Counted from the stretch's first letter, positions 24,229 to 33,411 are shown. The stretch is DNA of 64,000 nt from Xylanibacter ruminicola (GCF_900107775.1 NZ_FNRF01000005.1:297852-361851); one strand, 5' to 3'. Program-made: numbers and translations. Notes: generated by a model from the letters alone, not told the origin.

Positions 24229-26442
24229 TTATTCTTTCAACTTTATATCAGGATTACCATCCTTGTCAAGTCCTACTATGATGTGGTCGCCTGGCTTTAT
24301 CTTGCCTGCTATCATCATCTTAGATATAGGATGACGCAGTTCCTTACGGATGATACCAAGCACCGGTCGTGCACCATACTGCTGATTGTAGCCGCGTAGC
24401 GATATGGTTTCGCGAGCCTCTGGAGTAAGTTCCAGTGTGATGTCTTGCTCGGCCAGAAGCTTGTGCAGACCCTTCATGTGGATGTCGAATATCAGCGATA
24501 CGGTCTTGTCGGTGATTGGCGAGAATGGAACGATCTCTGTGAGACGTGCCAGAAACTCCGGACGGAAGTAACCCTGCATGATGTCCATCAGCTCGTTGTT
24601 CTCGGGTATTACACCACTATTGAACTTCTCAACGATGGTCTGGGCGCCGATATTTGATGTGAACAGGATGAGGGCATTCGAGAAGTCGCCCACGCGTCCC
24701 AGTCGGTCGTGTAGCTTACCCTCGTCCAATATCTGCAGGAACAGGTCGAATACCGACTTGTGAGCCTTCTCAATCTCATCAAACAGCACAACAGAGTAGG
24801 GGTTCTGGCGAATCTTATTTACCAGCAGTCCGCCCTCTTCATATCCTACGTATCCCGGAGGTGCTCCGTACAGTAGTGCTACCGAGTGCTCTTCCTTAAA
24901 CTCCGACATGTCGAAACGCAACAGCGCGCTCTCGTCGCCAAACAGGAACTCGGCAAGTGCTTTCGACAACTCGGTCTTACCAGTACCGGTAGGACCAAGG
25001 AAGAAGAACGAGCCCATGGGCTGTCCCTTCTTGTTCAAACCTGAACGTGCCTCGTACACAGCATCCAGCACCTTCTTTACGGCGTGATCCTGACCTACTA
25101 CGCGTTTCTTCAGTGTCTCCTCGGCGCCCAGCAGACGGTCGCGCTCCGATGTCTGAACCTTACCAAGAGGTATGCCCGTAAGCTTGGCCACAACCTCGCT
25201 CATATCCTCGCTTGTTAGTTCGGTATGCTTTTCCTCTGTCATGTCGTTAGCTATCTTAACGTGCGACATGGTGCGGTCGAGCAGGTCGATAGCCGATGCA
25301 GGCAGGCACTTCTCTGTGAGATAACGTTTGGCCAGTCGGATCGACTCTGTGAGTACAGCTTCGGTGGTGGTCAGTCCGTGATACTCCTCGAATGATGGTA
25401 TCACACCTTGCAGTATAGCCAGGGTGTCGTCGGCTGATGGCTCATCTATGCTAATTTTCTCCAGCACCGATGTCATTTCCTTGTCGGTCTCGATATTCTT
25501 GGTATAGCCATCGATGCTTGATGTGCAGAGCAACTGCAGGCGACCCTTGTTCAGCTCGTTCTTAAGCAGAGCCGATGTGCCGAACAGAGTGCCCTGCTTG
25601 TCAAACAGCTTGTCTATCTTCTCGATGATTAGCACGGCATTAGGCAATGCTTCAACCTCGTTGATAACACTCTTGAATCGGTCTTCTACCTCACCTTTAT
25701 ACTGGGCGTCGCTACCCAATGCAGCAGTATCCAGCTCGTAGGCCACAGCACCGCTGATAAAGCTAGGCACCTTATCCTCGGCCAATCTGTTCAGGAATCC
25801 GTTGATAAGCGATGTCTTACCTACGCCAGCCTCGCCGGTTATCAGCAGGTTCGACTTGGTCTTACGGCCCAGAATCTCGAAGATAACATCCAGCTCGCTT
25901 TCCAGACCTATTACAGTGCCCAGTTTTCCGGCACGTGCCTCGGCAGTCTTGTCAATGCAATACTTGCCAATACTACCTTTGCCCGATGGGGTTTTCTTGG
26001 TCAACTCGGCACCTTCCATGTATGGAGCTTCCACATTTGCGCCATTGGCCATCTTTGCGCTGATGTCCGATGGTGTCAGGGGGAGTGTCTTAAGCTGATC
26101 GAAGGTGAAGCCTACACCAGGTGTAACCAGCGAGGCAAGTATGCATACAGGAGTCGTCTCATCAAGTCCGAATTTCAGCTTGTAGTTATCAGCCTCTTCC
26201 ATCACAGCCAGTGATTCGTCAGAATACTCCAGGTCGCGCATAGGTTTTGCGCTGCGTGGTGCAAGTTGCATTTGCACGTCGGCCCAGTCCTGCAGGTAAT
26301 AGTAATCTTTATCAAGATCTTTCTCGATGAAACTTACCAAGCCCATCTCTTTATGTAACACAGCTTTGAAAAGGTGTGCTGGATAGATTGCATCGCTGCA
26401 ATATTCCTCTGCAAATGAGTTAGCGATAGATTGTATTTCCAT
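24229..26442 (-). CDS. tssH: T6SS sheath-recycling AAA+ ATPase TssH (ClpV), compact form
   Basis: 737 residues, clearly shorter than typical ClpV/ClpB (about 850-900). N-domain about 1-150; NBD1 with Walker A GEAGVGKT (203-210) but a degenerate Walker B, VLIIEKID (Glu274-Lys275 where DE is expected), and no paired arginines at the usual arginine-finger position near 328. The coiled-coil middle domain is missing: only about 20 residues separate AIDLLDR (384-390) from VVAKLTGIP. NBD2 is intact, with GPTGTGKT (483-490) and VLFDEIEKAH. ClpV takes apart the contracted sheath. First gene of the T6SS transcript, 30-40 bases behind its promoter. Confidence 0.93.
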   Translation of the reverse strand: MEIQSIANSFAEEYCSDAIYPAHLFKAVLHKEMGLVSFIEKDLDKDYYYLQDWADVQMQLAPRSAKPMRDLEYSDESLAVMEEADNYKLKFGLDETTPVCILASLVTPGVGFTFDQLKTLPLTPSDISAKMANGANVEAPYMEGAELTKKTPSGKGSIGKYCIDKTAEARAGKLGTVIGLESELDVIFEILGRKTKSNLLITGEAGVGKTSLINGFLNRLAEDKVPSFISGAVAYELDTAALGSDAQYKGEVEDRFKSVINEVEALPNAVLIIEKIDKLFDKQGTLFGTSALLKNELNKGRLQLLCTSSIDGYTKNIETDKEMTSVLEKISIDEPSADDTLAILQGVIPSFEEYHGLTTTEAVLTESIRLAKRYLTEKCLPASAIDLLDRTMSHVKIANDMTEEKHTELTSEDMSEVVAKLTGIPLGKVQTSERDRLLGAEETLKKRVVGQDHAVKKVLDAVYEARSGLNKKGQPMGSFFFLGPTGTGKTELSKALAEFLFGDESALLRFDMSEFKEEHSVALLYGAPPGYVGYEEGGLLVNKIRQNPYSVVLFDEIEKAHKSVFDLFLQILDEGKLHDRLGRVGDFSNALILFTSNIGAQTIVEKFNSGVIPENNELMDIMQGYFRPEFLARLTEIVPFSPITDKTVSLIFDIHMKGLHKLLAEQDITLELTPEARETISLRGYNQQYGARPVLGIIRKELRHPISKMMIAGKIKPGDHIIVGLDKDGNPDIKLKE

Positions 26443-26478
26443 GACTATTTTAGGATGTTAGTTATTGTTATTTGTTGG

Positions 26479-26509
26479 CAAATATACGAAAAAATATTAA
26501 TTCACCAAA
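26479..26509 (-). promoter_or_regulatory. Primary-sigma promoter of the T6SS operon
   Basis: On the minus strand TTTG (26509-26506), 19 bases, then TATATTTG (26486-26479): an exact match to the Bacteroidota -33/-7 pattern. The predicted start is near 26472, giving a leader of about 30 bases to the tssH ATG. The following bases up to the end of the phosphatase gene hold only A/T-rich sequence. Confidence 0.8.
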
Positions 26510-26547
26510 TAAAATAATGTTTTTTTTAACTTTTGGTAGTTTTTTTC

Positions 26548-28506
26548 TTATTTATACCTGATACAAAACAGCGTCAGATCGTCGCTTTGTTCTGTTTCTC
26601 CTACATGAATGTGTACAGCCTCTATCATATTGGTTATCAAGTCTTTTGGATGTGTTTTGCCTTCTTTTATAGCAAATCGTATCTCGCTGTATATGCGCTC
26701 TCTTCCAAACATATTACCATCTGCATCCATGGCTTCGCTCAGTCCGTCGGTATAAAGCAATACCGTGGATTGGGGTTGCAATACTGTAGTTTGCATCTGA
26801 TATTGGGTGTCGGCTAGCGCACCTACGGGGATGATGGGTTTGACATACATCTCGGCAGCATTCTGTGTGATGACGATGGGAGGCTCGTGCCCCGCATTGC
26901 AGTAGTCAAGTTGTCCTGTCGAGATATTGAGTATGCCTACAAATAGTGTAACAAACATGCCTTTGTCGTTGTTCTCGCACAGCACGTTATTCATTCGCGA
27001 AACTATATGGTTAGGCAATGCTTTGTCTGATGTATATGCTCTGAACAGACTTTTGGTTTCCATCATAAATAGCGCAGCAGGAATGCCCTTTCCGCTCACG
27101 TCGCCTATGCAGAAGTATAGTTTGCCGTCTTTGATAAAGAAGTCGTACAAATCGCCTCCTACCGCTTTGGCAGGTGTCAGACTTGCGTATATATCAATGT
27201 CGTCGCGCTTGGGGAAGTCTGTAGGTACGCTTGATAGCTGTATGTCTCTGGCAATAGCTATCTCGCTCTCGATAGCGGCTTTCTGCGTGGTGGTAATCTT
27301 TAGTTGGGCGATATACTGCGTAAGCGACTGCTGCATATTTACAAACGAGTCGCGCAGATAGTGTATCTCGTCGTTTTGCTGCATTTCGGGCAGCAGCGCA
27401 TCAAAGTTGCCTTTGGCTATCTCGTCGGCGCTTAGTGCCAGTATGTGCAGCGGCATGGTGGCACGACGTATGGATATGCTGATAATCTTGTAAGCCATTA
27501 GCGACACTATACCACTTAATGCCAGTAGAAGTAGTCCTATAATGTAAATCGGCATGGTCATTCTGCTTTCGGGCAGGATAATGCAGTTAGTCCAGTTGGT
27601 GTGGTGTATCTTGGTGTAGAATATATAGCACTCCACGCCATCGATATTTATCCTCTGATAGTCCTTTCGTTTAGCGGCCAGTCCCTTTTCCAGCAGCTTG
27701 CGTAAACTGTCAGGCGTTTGTTGTATATTCTTGTAGAAGTTGTCTTTTATGATGCGTTTTTTGTCGGGATGATATATGTATGTGCCCTTACTGTCGAAGA
27801 TGATATTGTAAGCCTTTGTCTTTTGGCTTCTTTTGTTATTTACCAACAGGTGCAGCGGGTTGTACTTATTTGTTTTCTTATCATTTTTCTGCATATACTT
27901 GTATAGCCAGTCAAGTGAGTAGTCGGCTCCGAACACGCCTATCTTGCGCCCCTTTCTATCGGTAATAGGTTTAGTGTACGAGCACATAAGCACCAGGGTA
28001 GCCACGTCGTCGAAATACGGATCCGACCAATATCCTTTTTCTGCTTTAAGTGCTTTTTTATACCATTCTTTATTAAAGTAGTCGTGATAAGGCGAACCTA
28101 CCTGCATCTGCTTGATGGTATCATTCTGGCGATATACGTATGGCTCGAACCATTTGCCCTGATGGGCAAAATAGTTGGGCTCGTAGGCCACATAAAATCC
28201 CAGCACACGATTGTCGTTGGGCTCCAGTTCATTCTTCAGAGCGCGATACACACCTTCGGGTGAATCTACACTGCGAGTTATCTCTCGTATCGACGTTTCC
28301 GAGGCTACTTCTACAGCATCAAGCTTTCTTTCTACCGATTCGTTGGCTATTTGCAATTCGCTCATATGATAGCCTATGGTCATAGTCTCAAGCAAACTGG
28401 TGGTAATCCACACTACAATAATCGATACGATTGTTATCGTAGTGATGATCACTATCAGTATGCGCTGTGTGAGTCGTTGTGAGAATGATTTGAATCGGGC
28501 TTTCAT
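26548..28506 (-). CDS. Membrane sensor with Cache, HAMP and SpoIIE-type PP2C phosphatase
   Basis: 652 residues. First membrane helix about 17-38, extracytoplasmic dCache-type sensor about 40-320 (FGADYSLDWLY near 200), second helix about 325-345, HAMP about 346-400, a short helix, and a SpoIIE/RsbU phosphatase about 430-652 with AVGGDLYDFF, DVSGKGIPAALFM, YTDGLSEAMD and a final QSDDLTLF that bind the metals. Such enzymes dephosphorylate a STAS antagonist so that it captures an RsbW-like kinase. The start overlaps the RsbW-like gene by 4 bases. It ends about 40 bases from the T6SS promoter and reads in the same direction. Confidence 0.9.
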   Translation of the reverse strand: MKARFKSFSQRLTQRILIVIITTITIVSIIVVWITTSLLETMTIGYHMSELQIANESVERKLDAVEVASETSIREITRSVDSPEGVYRALKNELEPNDNRVLGFYVAYEPNYFAHQGKWFEPYVYRQNDTIKQMQVGSPYHDYFNKEWYKKALKAEKGYWSDPYFDDVATLVLMCSYTKPITDRKGRKIGVFGADYSLDWLYKYMQKNDKKTNKYNPLHLLVNNKRSQKTKAYNIIFDSKGTYIYHPDKKRIIKDNFYKNIQQTPDSLRKLLEKGLAAKRKDYQRINIDGVECYIFYTKIHHTNWTNCIILPESRMTMPIYIIGLLLLALSGIVSLMAYKIISISIRRATMPLHILALSADEIAKGNFDALLPEMQQNDEIHYLRDSFVNMQQSLTQYIAQLKITTTQKAAIESEIAIARDIQLSSVPTDFPKRDDIDIYASLTPAKAVGGDLYDFFIKDGKLYFCIGDVSGKGIPAALFMMETKSLFRAYTSDKALPNHIVSRMNNVLCENNDKGMFVTLFVGILNISTGQLDYCNAGHEPPIVITQNAAEMYVKPIIPVGALADTQYQMQTTVLQPQSTVLLYTDGLSEAMDADGNMFGRERIYSEIRFAIKEGKTHPKDLITNMIEAVHIHVGETEQSDDLTLFCIRYK

Positions 28507-28922
28507 TGCTTGCTATTGTTATGGGTCGGTAGTGATACGGTAAGTATGTTCTCACCATTGGTATATTCGTAATTGATTGCTTCTGCTTTTTTGATAACCA
28601 TCATAATGCCCAGTCCGCCTATTTTCCACTGTTCTAGTGGCAGGGTAATGTCGGGTGGCTCTCTCTGCAGCGGATTGAATGGTATTCCCCCGTCGCTGAA
28701 TCGGAATGTGATCAGGTTCTTGTTGCGTGTAGTTACTACATCCAGATATCCATCGGGATTATCGGGATAGGCATAGCTAACAACATTTACCACTATTTCT
28801 TCTACCACCATATTAATAAATTTGTTCTCACTTTCTACCCCTGCCACCTCACCGGTACCGAGTATGGCATCTATAATCTCTGGGGCTTTGCCCTTAATGG
28901 GCTGAAAGTGTAGGCTTGTCAT
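28503..28922 (-). CDS. RsbW-like serine kinase / anti-sigma ATPase
   Basis: 139 residues, a single HATPase_c domain of the GHKL type: an N-box VEEIVVNVVSYAYP near 45-58, then FRFSDGGIPFNP and WKIGGLGIMMVIKKAE. RsbW-like kinases bind either a sigma factor or other target and a STAS antagonist, which they phosphorylate. The gene overlaps the phosphatase gene by 4 bases and has its own promoter, with a STAS gene divergent from it. Confidence 0.87.
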   Translation of the reverse strand: MTSLHFQPIKGKAPEIIDAILGTGEVAGVESENKFINMVVEEIVVNVVSYAYPDNPDGYLDVVTTRNKNLITFRFSDGGIPFNPLQREPPDITLPLEQWKIGGLGIMMVIKKAEAINYEYTNGENILTVSLPTHNNSKQ

Positions 28923-28951
28923 TTAATAGATCCTAGTCATTGTTTCTGATG

Positions 28952-28983
28952 CAAATATACAGTATTATTTGTTAATAAACAAT
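28952..28983 (-). promoter_or_regulatory. Promoter of the RsbW-phosphatase pair
   Basis: TATATTTG on the minus strand (28959-28952), with an ATTG box 20 bases upstream (28983-28980). The -7 part is exact; the -33 part is one base off. The predicted start lies about 25 bases before the ATG. Confidence 0.6.
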
Positions 28984-29008
28984 AAACTTGCAATTTTTTT
29001 TTCTTTTT

Positions 29009-29040
29009 TTTGCAATAAAGCAAAGAAATCTGTATATTTG
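29009..29040 (+). promoter_or_regulatory. Promoter of the STAS gene
   Basis: TTTG at 29009-29012, 20 bases, then TATATTTG at 29033-29040. The -33 box is inside a long T-run. Start predicted near 29046, about 17 bases before the ATG. It diverges from the RsbW promoter with about 50 bases between the -7 elements. Confidence 0.65.
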
Positions 29041-29062
29041 CAGACATAAATACCATACGACT

Positions 29063-29365
29063 ATGAATATTGCATTCGAAGAGTTTGAAGATAGGTTCCT
29101 CGTAACGCTTGAAGGGAAAATCGACTCGGCAGCATGTCCTGAAGTTGAAAGAACTCTGCAACCCATATATACAGGTCAAGGAAAAGATGTATATATAGAT
29201 TGCGAGAATCTGTTGTATATAGCATCAGGTGGTTTGCGTGTAATACTATTCATTCTAAAAAAAGCAAGGAGCGAGGGGTTTAAGGTGATTATGCTTAAAC
29301 CTAACGACTACATTAAGGAAGTTTTTACAATAACAGGATTCATCAACTTTTTCGAAATAAGGTAG
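29063..29365 (+). CDS. STAS-domain anti-sigma-factor antagonist (RsbV-like)
   Basis: 100 residues from the ATG at 29063. The frame is open about 75 bases upstream, but that part overlaps the promoter, so the short form is chosen. The STAS pattern is clear: LEGKIDSAACPEVERTL, then VYIDCENLLYIASGGLRVIL. Ser in ASGG corresponds to the phosphorylation site, though the usual SS order is here S-G. It completes a partner-switching trio with the divergent kinase and phosphatase. Confidence 0.88.
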   Translation: MNIAFEEFEDRFLVTLEGKIDSAACPEVERTLQPIYTGQGKDVYIDCENLLYIASGGLRVILFILKKARSEGFKVIMLKPNDYIKEVFTITGFINFFEIR

Positions 29366-29700
29366 ATGAAATATCTGTACATCCATATAGCAGCAGCTTT
29401 GTTTTTCATCGCATGTATGGCGGTGCAGTTTGTGGTGTCGTATCGAAGAACGATGAGTAACGTGTAGGACAATATCGACCTGAAGACCGAGGTGGCTTAC
29501 GAGAAGATATTATTTGAACTGTACGATGCCTATAAGGTGATAGATCTGATGAAGCAATATGTGACCAACAACCTGTCGGCAAACTGAAATATATATCCAG
29601 CAGTGGGGTTCGCGTTATACTGTATTGTAAGAAGTTTCTGGGTAACGATCCTGAGATAGTATTTGTGAACTGCGACAGGGATGTACGGACTGGTGTACGC
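29366..29700 (+). pseudogene. Decayed remnants of a membrane sensor and a second STAS domain
   Basis: An ATG directly after the STAS stop opens a membrane-anchor reading frame broken by TAG at 29465-29467; the same frame resumes with a helical segment (YEKILFELYDAY) and stops at 29585. One base shift away, from 29584, a frame reads LKYISSSGVRVILYCKKF and then FVNCDRDVR, the second half of a STAS domain; compare YIASGGLRVILFILKK in the gene just upstream. So an N-terminal sensor piece and a C-terminal STAS piece are fused by deletion, with a stop and a frameshift. This fills the interval to the next gene. Confidence 0.6.
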
Positions 29701-29703
29701 CTA

Positions 29704-30216
29704 TTAGCGGGGCTCGGCGATGTGGCGTATGCAGTCGGCCTTGTGATTGTCGAAGTCGGCTAACAGCCATTGGTTATCTACAAGCTCCATCATCAGCTGG
29801 TGCTCTTCGATGTCGGTTGTTTCATCGAAACTACCGTCCTCCCACTTCTGACGTACTTTGATGGTGGCTGTGGCGTGGGTGGCATCGGTGATATCTATGC
29901 TTGCCACCTCGTAGTCGGCTATGGTGCCGCCATTGCCTGTTACAAAGTAGTACAGCCACTCGTGATCCATGGCCTCGTGCTCGGGCAGATGATTGAACAT
30001 GGTGTCGAGCACGGCATAGAAATCGTGTGTGAGATAGGCTTGTGCCCCCTCGCGCAACTGGTGGTCGGGGATGTATTGGCACAACTCGGCAGCGCGCTCC
30101 ATGAGCTGCTGCTGGCTGATGTCTGCCGTAGCACTTGCTTGAGGCTTGCGGCTGCACGATGATGGCACTATGATGGCCATCATCGCTGCTACTGCCACAA
30201 CTATTATCTTCTTCAT
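29704..30216 (-). CDS. Small lipoprotein of unknown function
   Basis: 170 residues; signal sequence about 1-20 ending SSC (Cys21), so lipidated. The mature part has a helix near 35-85, then strands with ATIKVRQKWEDGSF and a final WLLADFDN, a layout like the NTF2/cystatin-type folds of exported Bacteroidota proteins. I know no function. It is 9 bases downstream of the aminopeptidase gene and probably cotranscribed. Confidence 0.65.
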   Translation of the reverse strand: MKKIIVVAVAAMMAIIVPSSCSRKPQASATADISQQQLMERAAELCQYIPDHQLREGAQAYLTHDFYAVLDTMFNHLPEHEAMDHEWLYYFVTGNGGTIADYEVASIDITDATHATATIKVRQKWEDGSFDETTDIEEHQLMMELVDNQWLLADFDNHKADCIRHIAEPR

Positions 30217-30225
30217 TGTATCGGG

Positions 30226-31512
30226 TTACTTAAAAAACTGCGTAAAGGCCTTAACCGTATAAAGGTGATCGGCCACGCTGCCTGTTTCGCGACAACTGTG
30301 CATGGCCAGAATGGCATTACCCATATCTACACCTCGCAGAGGGATAGACGAGGCTAAGATGTTTCCCAGCGTGCTGCCACCTGCCACTTCGGAGTGGTTT
30401 ACAAAGCGCTGACAGGGCACGCCGGCCCCGCGACAAATCTCGGCAAACACGGCTGCCGAAACGGCATCGCTGGCATACTTCTGTGCGGCATTAAACTTGA
30501 TAACCGGTCCACCACCCAGCACGGGATGGTTGGTGGGGTCGTACTTCTCGCTGTAGTTGGGATGCCAGGCGTGGGCATTGTCGGCCGAGATCATAAAGGC
30601 CCGCTCGATGGCCTGGTACCAGGCTTCGGCACTACCGCTCTGGGCCTGGGCGATGCGCTGTAGCATCATGGCCAGGAACGGACTGCCTGCACCCTGCTTG
30701 GTTTGCGAGCCTGTTTCCTCGTTGTCGAAAATGGCCAGCACCTTGGTGGCATCGGCTGTATCGGTATCAATCATGGCCTCGAGTCCGGCAAAGCACATCG
30801 ACAGATCGTCTAAGCGCCCCGACGACAGGAACTCATCGTGTACACCAAACGTGCAGGCTGGGGTGGCGTCGGCCAGATACAGGTCGAAATCGAGTACCTC
30901 CTCGGGCTTGATGCTGAGTTCGCCGCAGATGATATTCATCAGCAGATTGCCCTTTTCGAGTTCATCGTTGATGATGCCCAGGATGGGGAGCATATCCTTT
31001 TGCTTGCTGAGCTTCACACCATCGTTTACCTGACGGTTGAAATGGATGGCGAGATTACTGATTTGCAGCAGCGGACGTTTTACGTGCAGCAGCAGTGTGG
31101 TGGGGTTGAGGGCATCGCTGCCACGCACAATCACACGACCTGCGATGGTGAGCGGACGGTCGAACCAGGTTGACATAATGGGACCACCATACACCTCGGT
31201 GTTCAGCTTTACGATGCCACCCTCGCACAGCATCTCGGCGTTGGGCTTGATGCGGAAGGTGGGCGAGTCGCAGTGGGCACAGATCATGCGGAACCCAGCC
31301 TCGGCCATAGGCTTACGGCCGATATGGAAGGCATAGACCGACGAATCGTTCTTGGTTACATACAGTCTGTCGCCTGCCTTCACGTTACCTATCGGCTCGC
31401 GAGGGTCGAGTTTACGATAGCCAGCCTTTTCAAGTTCGGTGGCGATATTTTGTGCTGCCAGGAAGTTTACTGGCGAAGCATCCAGGAAATCTAATAATCT
31501 TTTTACGCGCAT
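30226..31512 (-). CDS. M18 family aminopeptidase
   Basis: 428 residues, the normal size. MICAHCDSP provides the first metal His and Asp, FDNEETGSQTKQGAGSPF the catalytic Glu and second metal ligand, and SADNAHAWHPNY and VNHSEVAGGSTLGNI the C-terminal signature of aspartyl-aminopeptidase-like M18 enzymes. These form large dodecameric zinc peptidases in the cytosol and release N-terminal residues, often acidic. No signal sequence. Confidence 0.9.
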   Translation of the reverse strand: MRVKRLLDFLDASPVNFLAAQNIATELEKAGYRKLDPREPIGNVKAGDRLYVTKNDSSVYAFHIGRKPMAEAGFRMICAHCDSPTFRIKPNAEMLCEGGIVKLNTEVYGGPIMSTWFDRPLTIAGRVIVRGSDALNPTTLLLHVKRPLLQISNLAIHFNRQVNDGVKLSKQKDMLPILGIINDELEKGNLLMNIICGELSIKPEEVLDFDLYLADATPACTFGVHDEFLSSGRLDDLSMCFAGLEAMIDTDTADATKVLAIFDNEETGSQTKQGAGSPFLAMMLQRIAQAQSGSAEAWYQAIERAFMISADNAHAWHPNYSEKYDPTNHPVLGGGPVIKFNAAQKYASDAVSAAVFAEICRGAGVPCQRFVNHSEVAGGSTLGNILASSIPLRGVDMGNAILAMHSCRETGSVADHLYTVKAFTQFFK

Positions 31513-31547
31513 TATATCAAATTTATGTGGGTATTACTTAATAAACT

Positions 31548-32177
31548 TTACCTTTTCCGTGTTGCGAGGGTGGGGTTGAGCTCCAGCTGCACATCAATGT
31601 CGATATCGGGCATCTTATCGGTGGGCTCGTAACGCTTTACCACACGTCCATCGCGACTAACGAGGAATTTGGTGAAGTTCCATTTGATGTCGGCATTCTT
31701 ATCGTAGTTGGCATCGCGTTTACGCAGCATGTCGTCGAGCAGTTTGCCAAGATTGTCGTTGAGGTCGAAACCGCCGAATGGTTTCTGCGACTTGAGATAG
31801 GTGTAAAGGGGATGTTCGTCTGCGCCATTCACCTCGATCTTGTCGAACTGTGGGAACTGGATGCCGAAGTTGGCAGTGCAGAACTGCTTGATTTCCTGAA
31901 TGGTGCCAGGGGCCTGCTGGCCAAACTGGTTGCAGGGGAAATCAAGAATCTCCAAGCCTTCGGCCTGGTACTTTTGGTACAGCTCTTCGAGCTCTTTGTA
32001 CTGCGGGGTGAATCCGCAACGGGTAGCGGTGTTTACAATCAGCAGCACCTTGCCTTTGTACTGCGACAGCGATACCTCTTTGCCGGCATCGTCGGTAACC
32101 TTGAAATCATACACTTTCTGTGCTGAAAGGGCGAGTGTGCCCATCATTGCCATCAGGCAGATCATTAATTTTTTCAT
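31548..32177 (-). CDS. Glutathione peroxidase-like thiol peroxidase, exported
   Basis: 209 residues. Signal sequence about 1-19, then the thioredoxin fold: VNTATRCGFTPQY with the peroxidatic Cys, FPCNQFGQQAPG with the conserved Gln and a resolving Cys candidate, and KWNFTKFLV with Trp and Asn. Cys stands in place of selenocysteine. Enzymes of this kind reduce peroxides with thioredoxin-like donors. The signal sequence puts it in the periplasm. Confidence 0.9.
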   Translation of the reverse strand: MKKLMICLMAMMGTLALSAQKVYDFKVTDDAGKEVSLSQYKGKVLLIVNTATRCGFTPQYKELEELYQKYQAEGLEILDFPCNQFGQQAPGTIQEIKQFCTANFGIQFPQFDKIEVNGADEHPLYTYLKSQKPFGGFDLNDNLGKLLDDMLRKRDANYDKNADIKWNFTKFLVSRDGRVVKRYEPTDKMPDIDIDVQLELNPTLATRKR

Positions 32178-32212
32178 ATCCGCTTAGTTTTTAGTTTTAA
32201 AAATATATTGAA

Positions 32213-33259
32213 TTATTTAAATGTAAGCACTACTTGACCCTGGGTGTTGGTGGTTACGATGGCTGTCATCTTGCCCTGACGCCAGTTTTTCTGATCGGTG
32301 CTAGTGAAGCCGTAGGTTTTGAGGTCTTTGCAAAGGGCTTCGGCATCGTCGGTAGCGGTGAGGGTGATGGCGGTGATGGCCTGCTTGCGACGGGCGAGCG
32401 AGGCTGTGGCCTGATAGCCATCCATCTTAAACGAGGCAGGCAGCACTTTGGCTGTGGCCTTGCCTACGGTGTAATCGTAGCTGGAGAGTACTGACTGCAC
32501 GCCTTTCAGGGTGCGGTTCTGATACAGCAGCACGCCCAAACCAACCAAGTCGGTATGGTTGCAGGCTGAGGCCAGTCCACTGGCGATGGTGCGTGGAGCT
32601 GTTTCGTACTCCTTGTCGTCCATCTCGTTATAGGCCATCTGGTAGGCCTTGGCATCGTCGAGTGCAAAACCGAAGGTGTAGCTGCTGGTGAGCGAACCAC
32701 GCTCGTAATGTAGGCTAACGGTGCCTAACTGGGTCTGAATGGTGTAGGCCTCGCCCTGATTATCTACAAAGCCACGACCATAAACCTTAACCAGTTCGGC
32801 CTTTACTTTGGCAAATCGTGCCTTTACCTCTTTTAACGAGGGGTAGATGGTATCTTCGGTAACATCAACGGCATATACGCGGTCGGTCTCGTCGGATACG
32901 GCCAGTGTAACGGTACACTTGGCACCATACACCTGGCCATCGTAGATATACGACTTGGCAGTGTGCTTGCCTTCGAGTGCGCGCTCGGTAAATTCTTTCT
33001 CAAGCAGCTGCCTCTCGAACAGGCTGGCCTTGATGCCCAAGGGGATGCCCATAAAAGCATTGCGATTATTTGTGTTATCGGTCAGTGTGGCTATATCGGC
33101 CATAGCAATCTGTGCTGCGTCATCGATTCCATCGGCACTCTTCTTGGCCTTTTTCTCGGTCTTGGCCTTCTTCTTGAAAATTTTCTTCAAAAACTGTGCA
33201 TCGGCGGGCTGGCAAACCAATATTCCAGCCAGCAACGCAAAAATAATCTTCTTCATCAT
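32213..33259 (-). CDS. Exported protein of unknown function
   Basis: About 348 residues from the ATG-ATG pair at 33259/33256, chosen because a clean signal sequence (ending AQ) follows; 13 more codons are open upstream. After the signal comes a Lys-rich segment with FKKKAKTEKKAKK, then a mixed domain with several repeats of 60-70 residues. Two halves resemble each other loosely (ALEGKHTAKSYIYDG and QATASLARRKQAITA lie at similar places). Not recognised. It stands alone between the peroxidase gene and a promoter region pointing the other way. Confidence 0.55.
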   Translation of the reverse strand: MMKKIIFALLAGILVCQPADAQFLKKIFKKKAKTEKKAKKSADGIDDAAQIAMADIATLTDNTNNRNAFMGIPLGIKASLFERQLLEKEFTERALEGKHTAKSYIYDGQVYGAKCTVTLAVSDETDRVYAVDVTEDTIYPSLKEVKARFAKVKAELVKVYGRGFVDNQGEAYTIQTQLGTVSLHYERGSLTSSYTFGFALDDAKAYQMAYNEMDDKEYETAPRTIASGLASACNHTDLVGLGVLLYQNRTLKGVQSVLSSYDYTVGKATAKVLPASFKMDGYQATASLARRKQAITAITLTATDDAEALCKDLKTYGFTSTDQKNWRQGKMTAIVTTNTQGQVVLTFK

Positions 33260-33411
33260 ATTACATAACATATTAAAATCAGGGGCAAAGATACTCATAA
33301 TTCTACGATAAAACGTGCCTTTTCAGCGAATATTAGGAAAGTTTAGAACTTATGTTGTTTTTTTTTGTGCGTAGCATTTTGTTGATTAAAAAAGCCAGTT
33401 GGCTGAATTTA

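Noticed and set aside
1..26442. Prophage or tailocin instead of T6SS
   Set aside because: ClpV, TssK, TssC/TssB and Hcp are T6SS-specific; no capsid, terminase, lysis or integrase genes occur.
29465..29467. TAG read as an amino acid in an intact gene
   Set aside because: A frameshift and a missing middle part follow, and no recoding signal or pyrrolysine genes are seen; decay is simpler.
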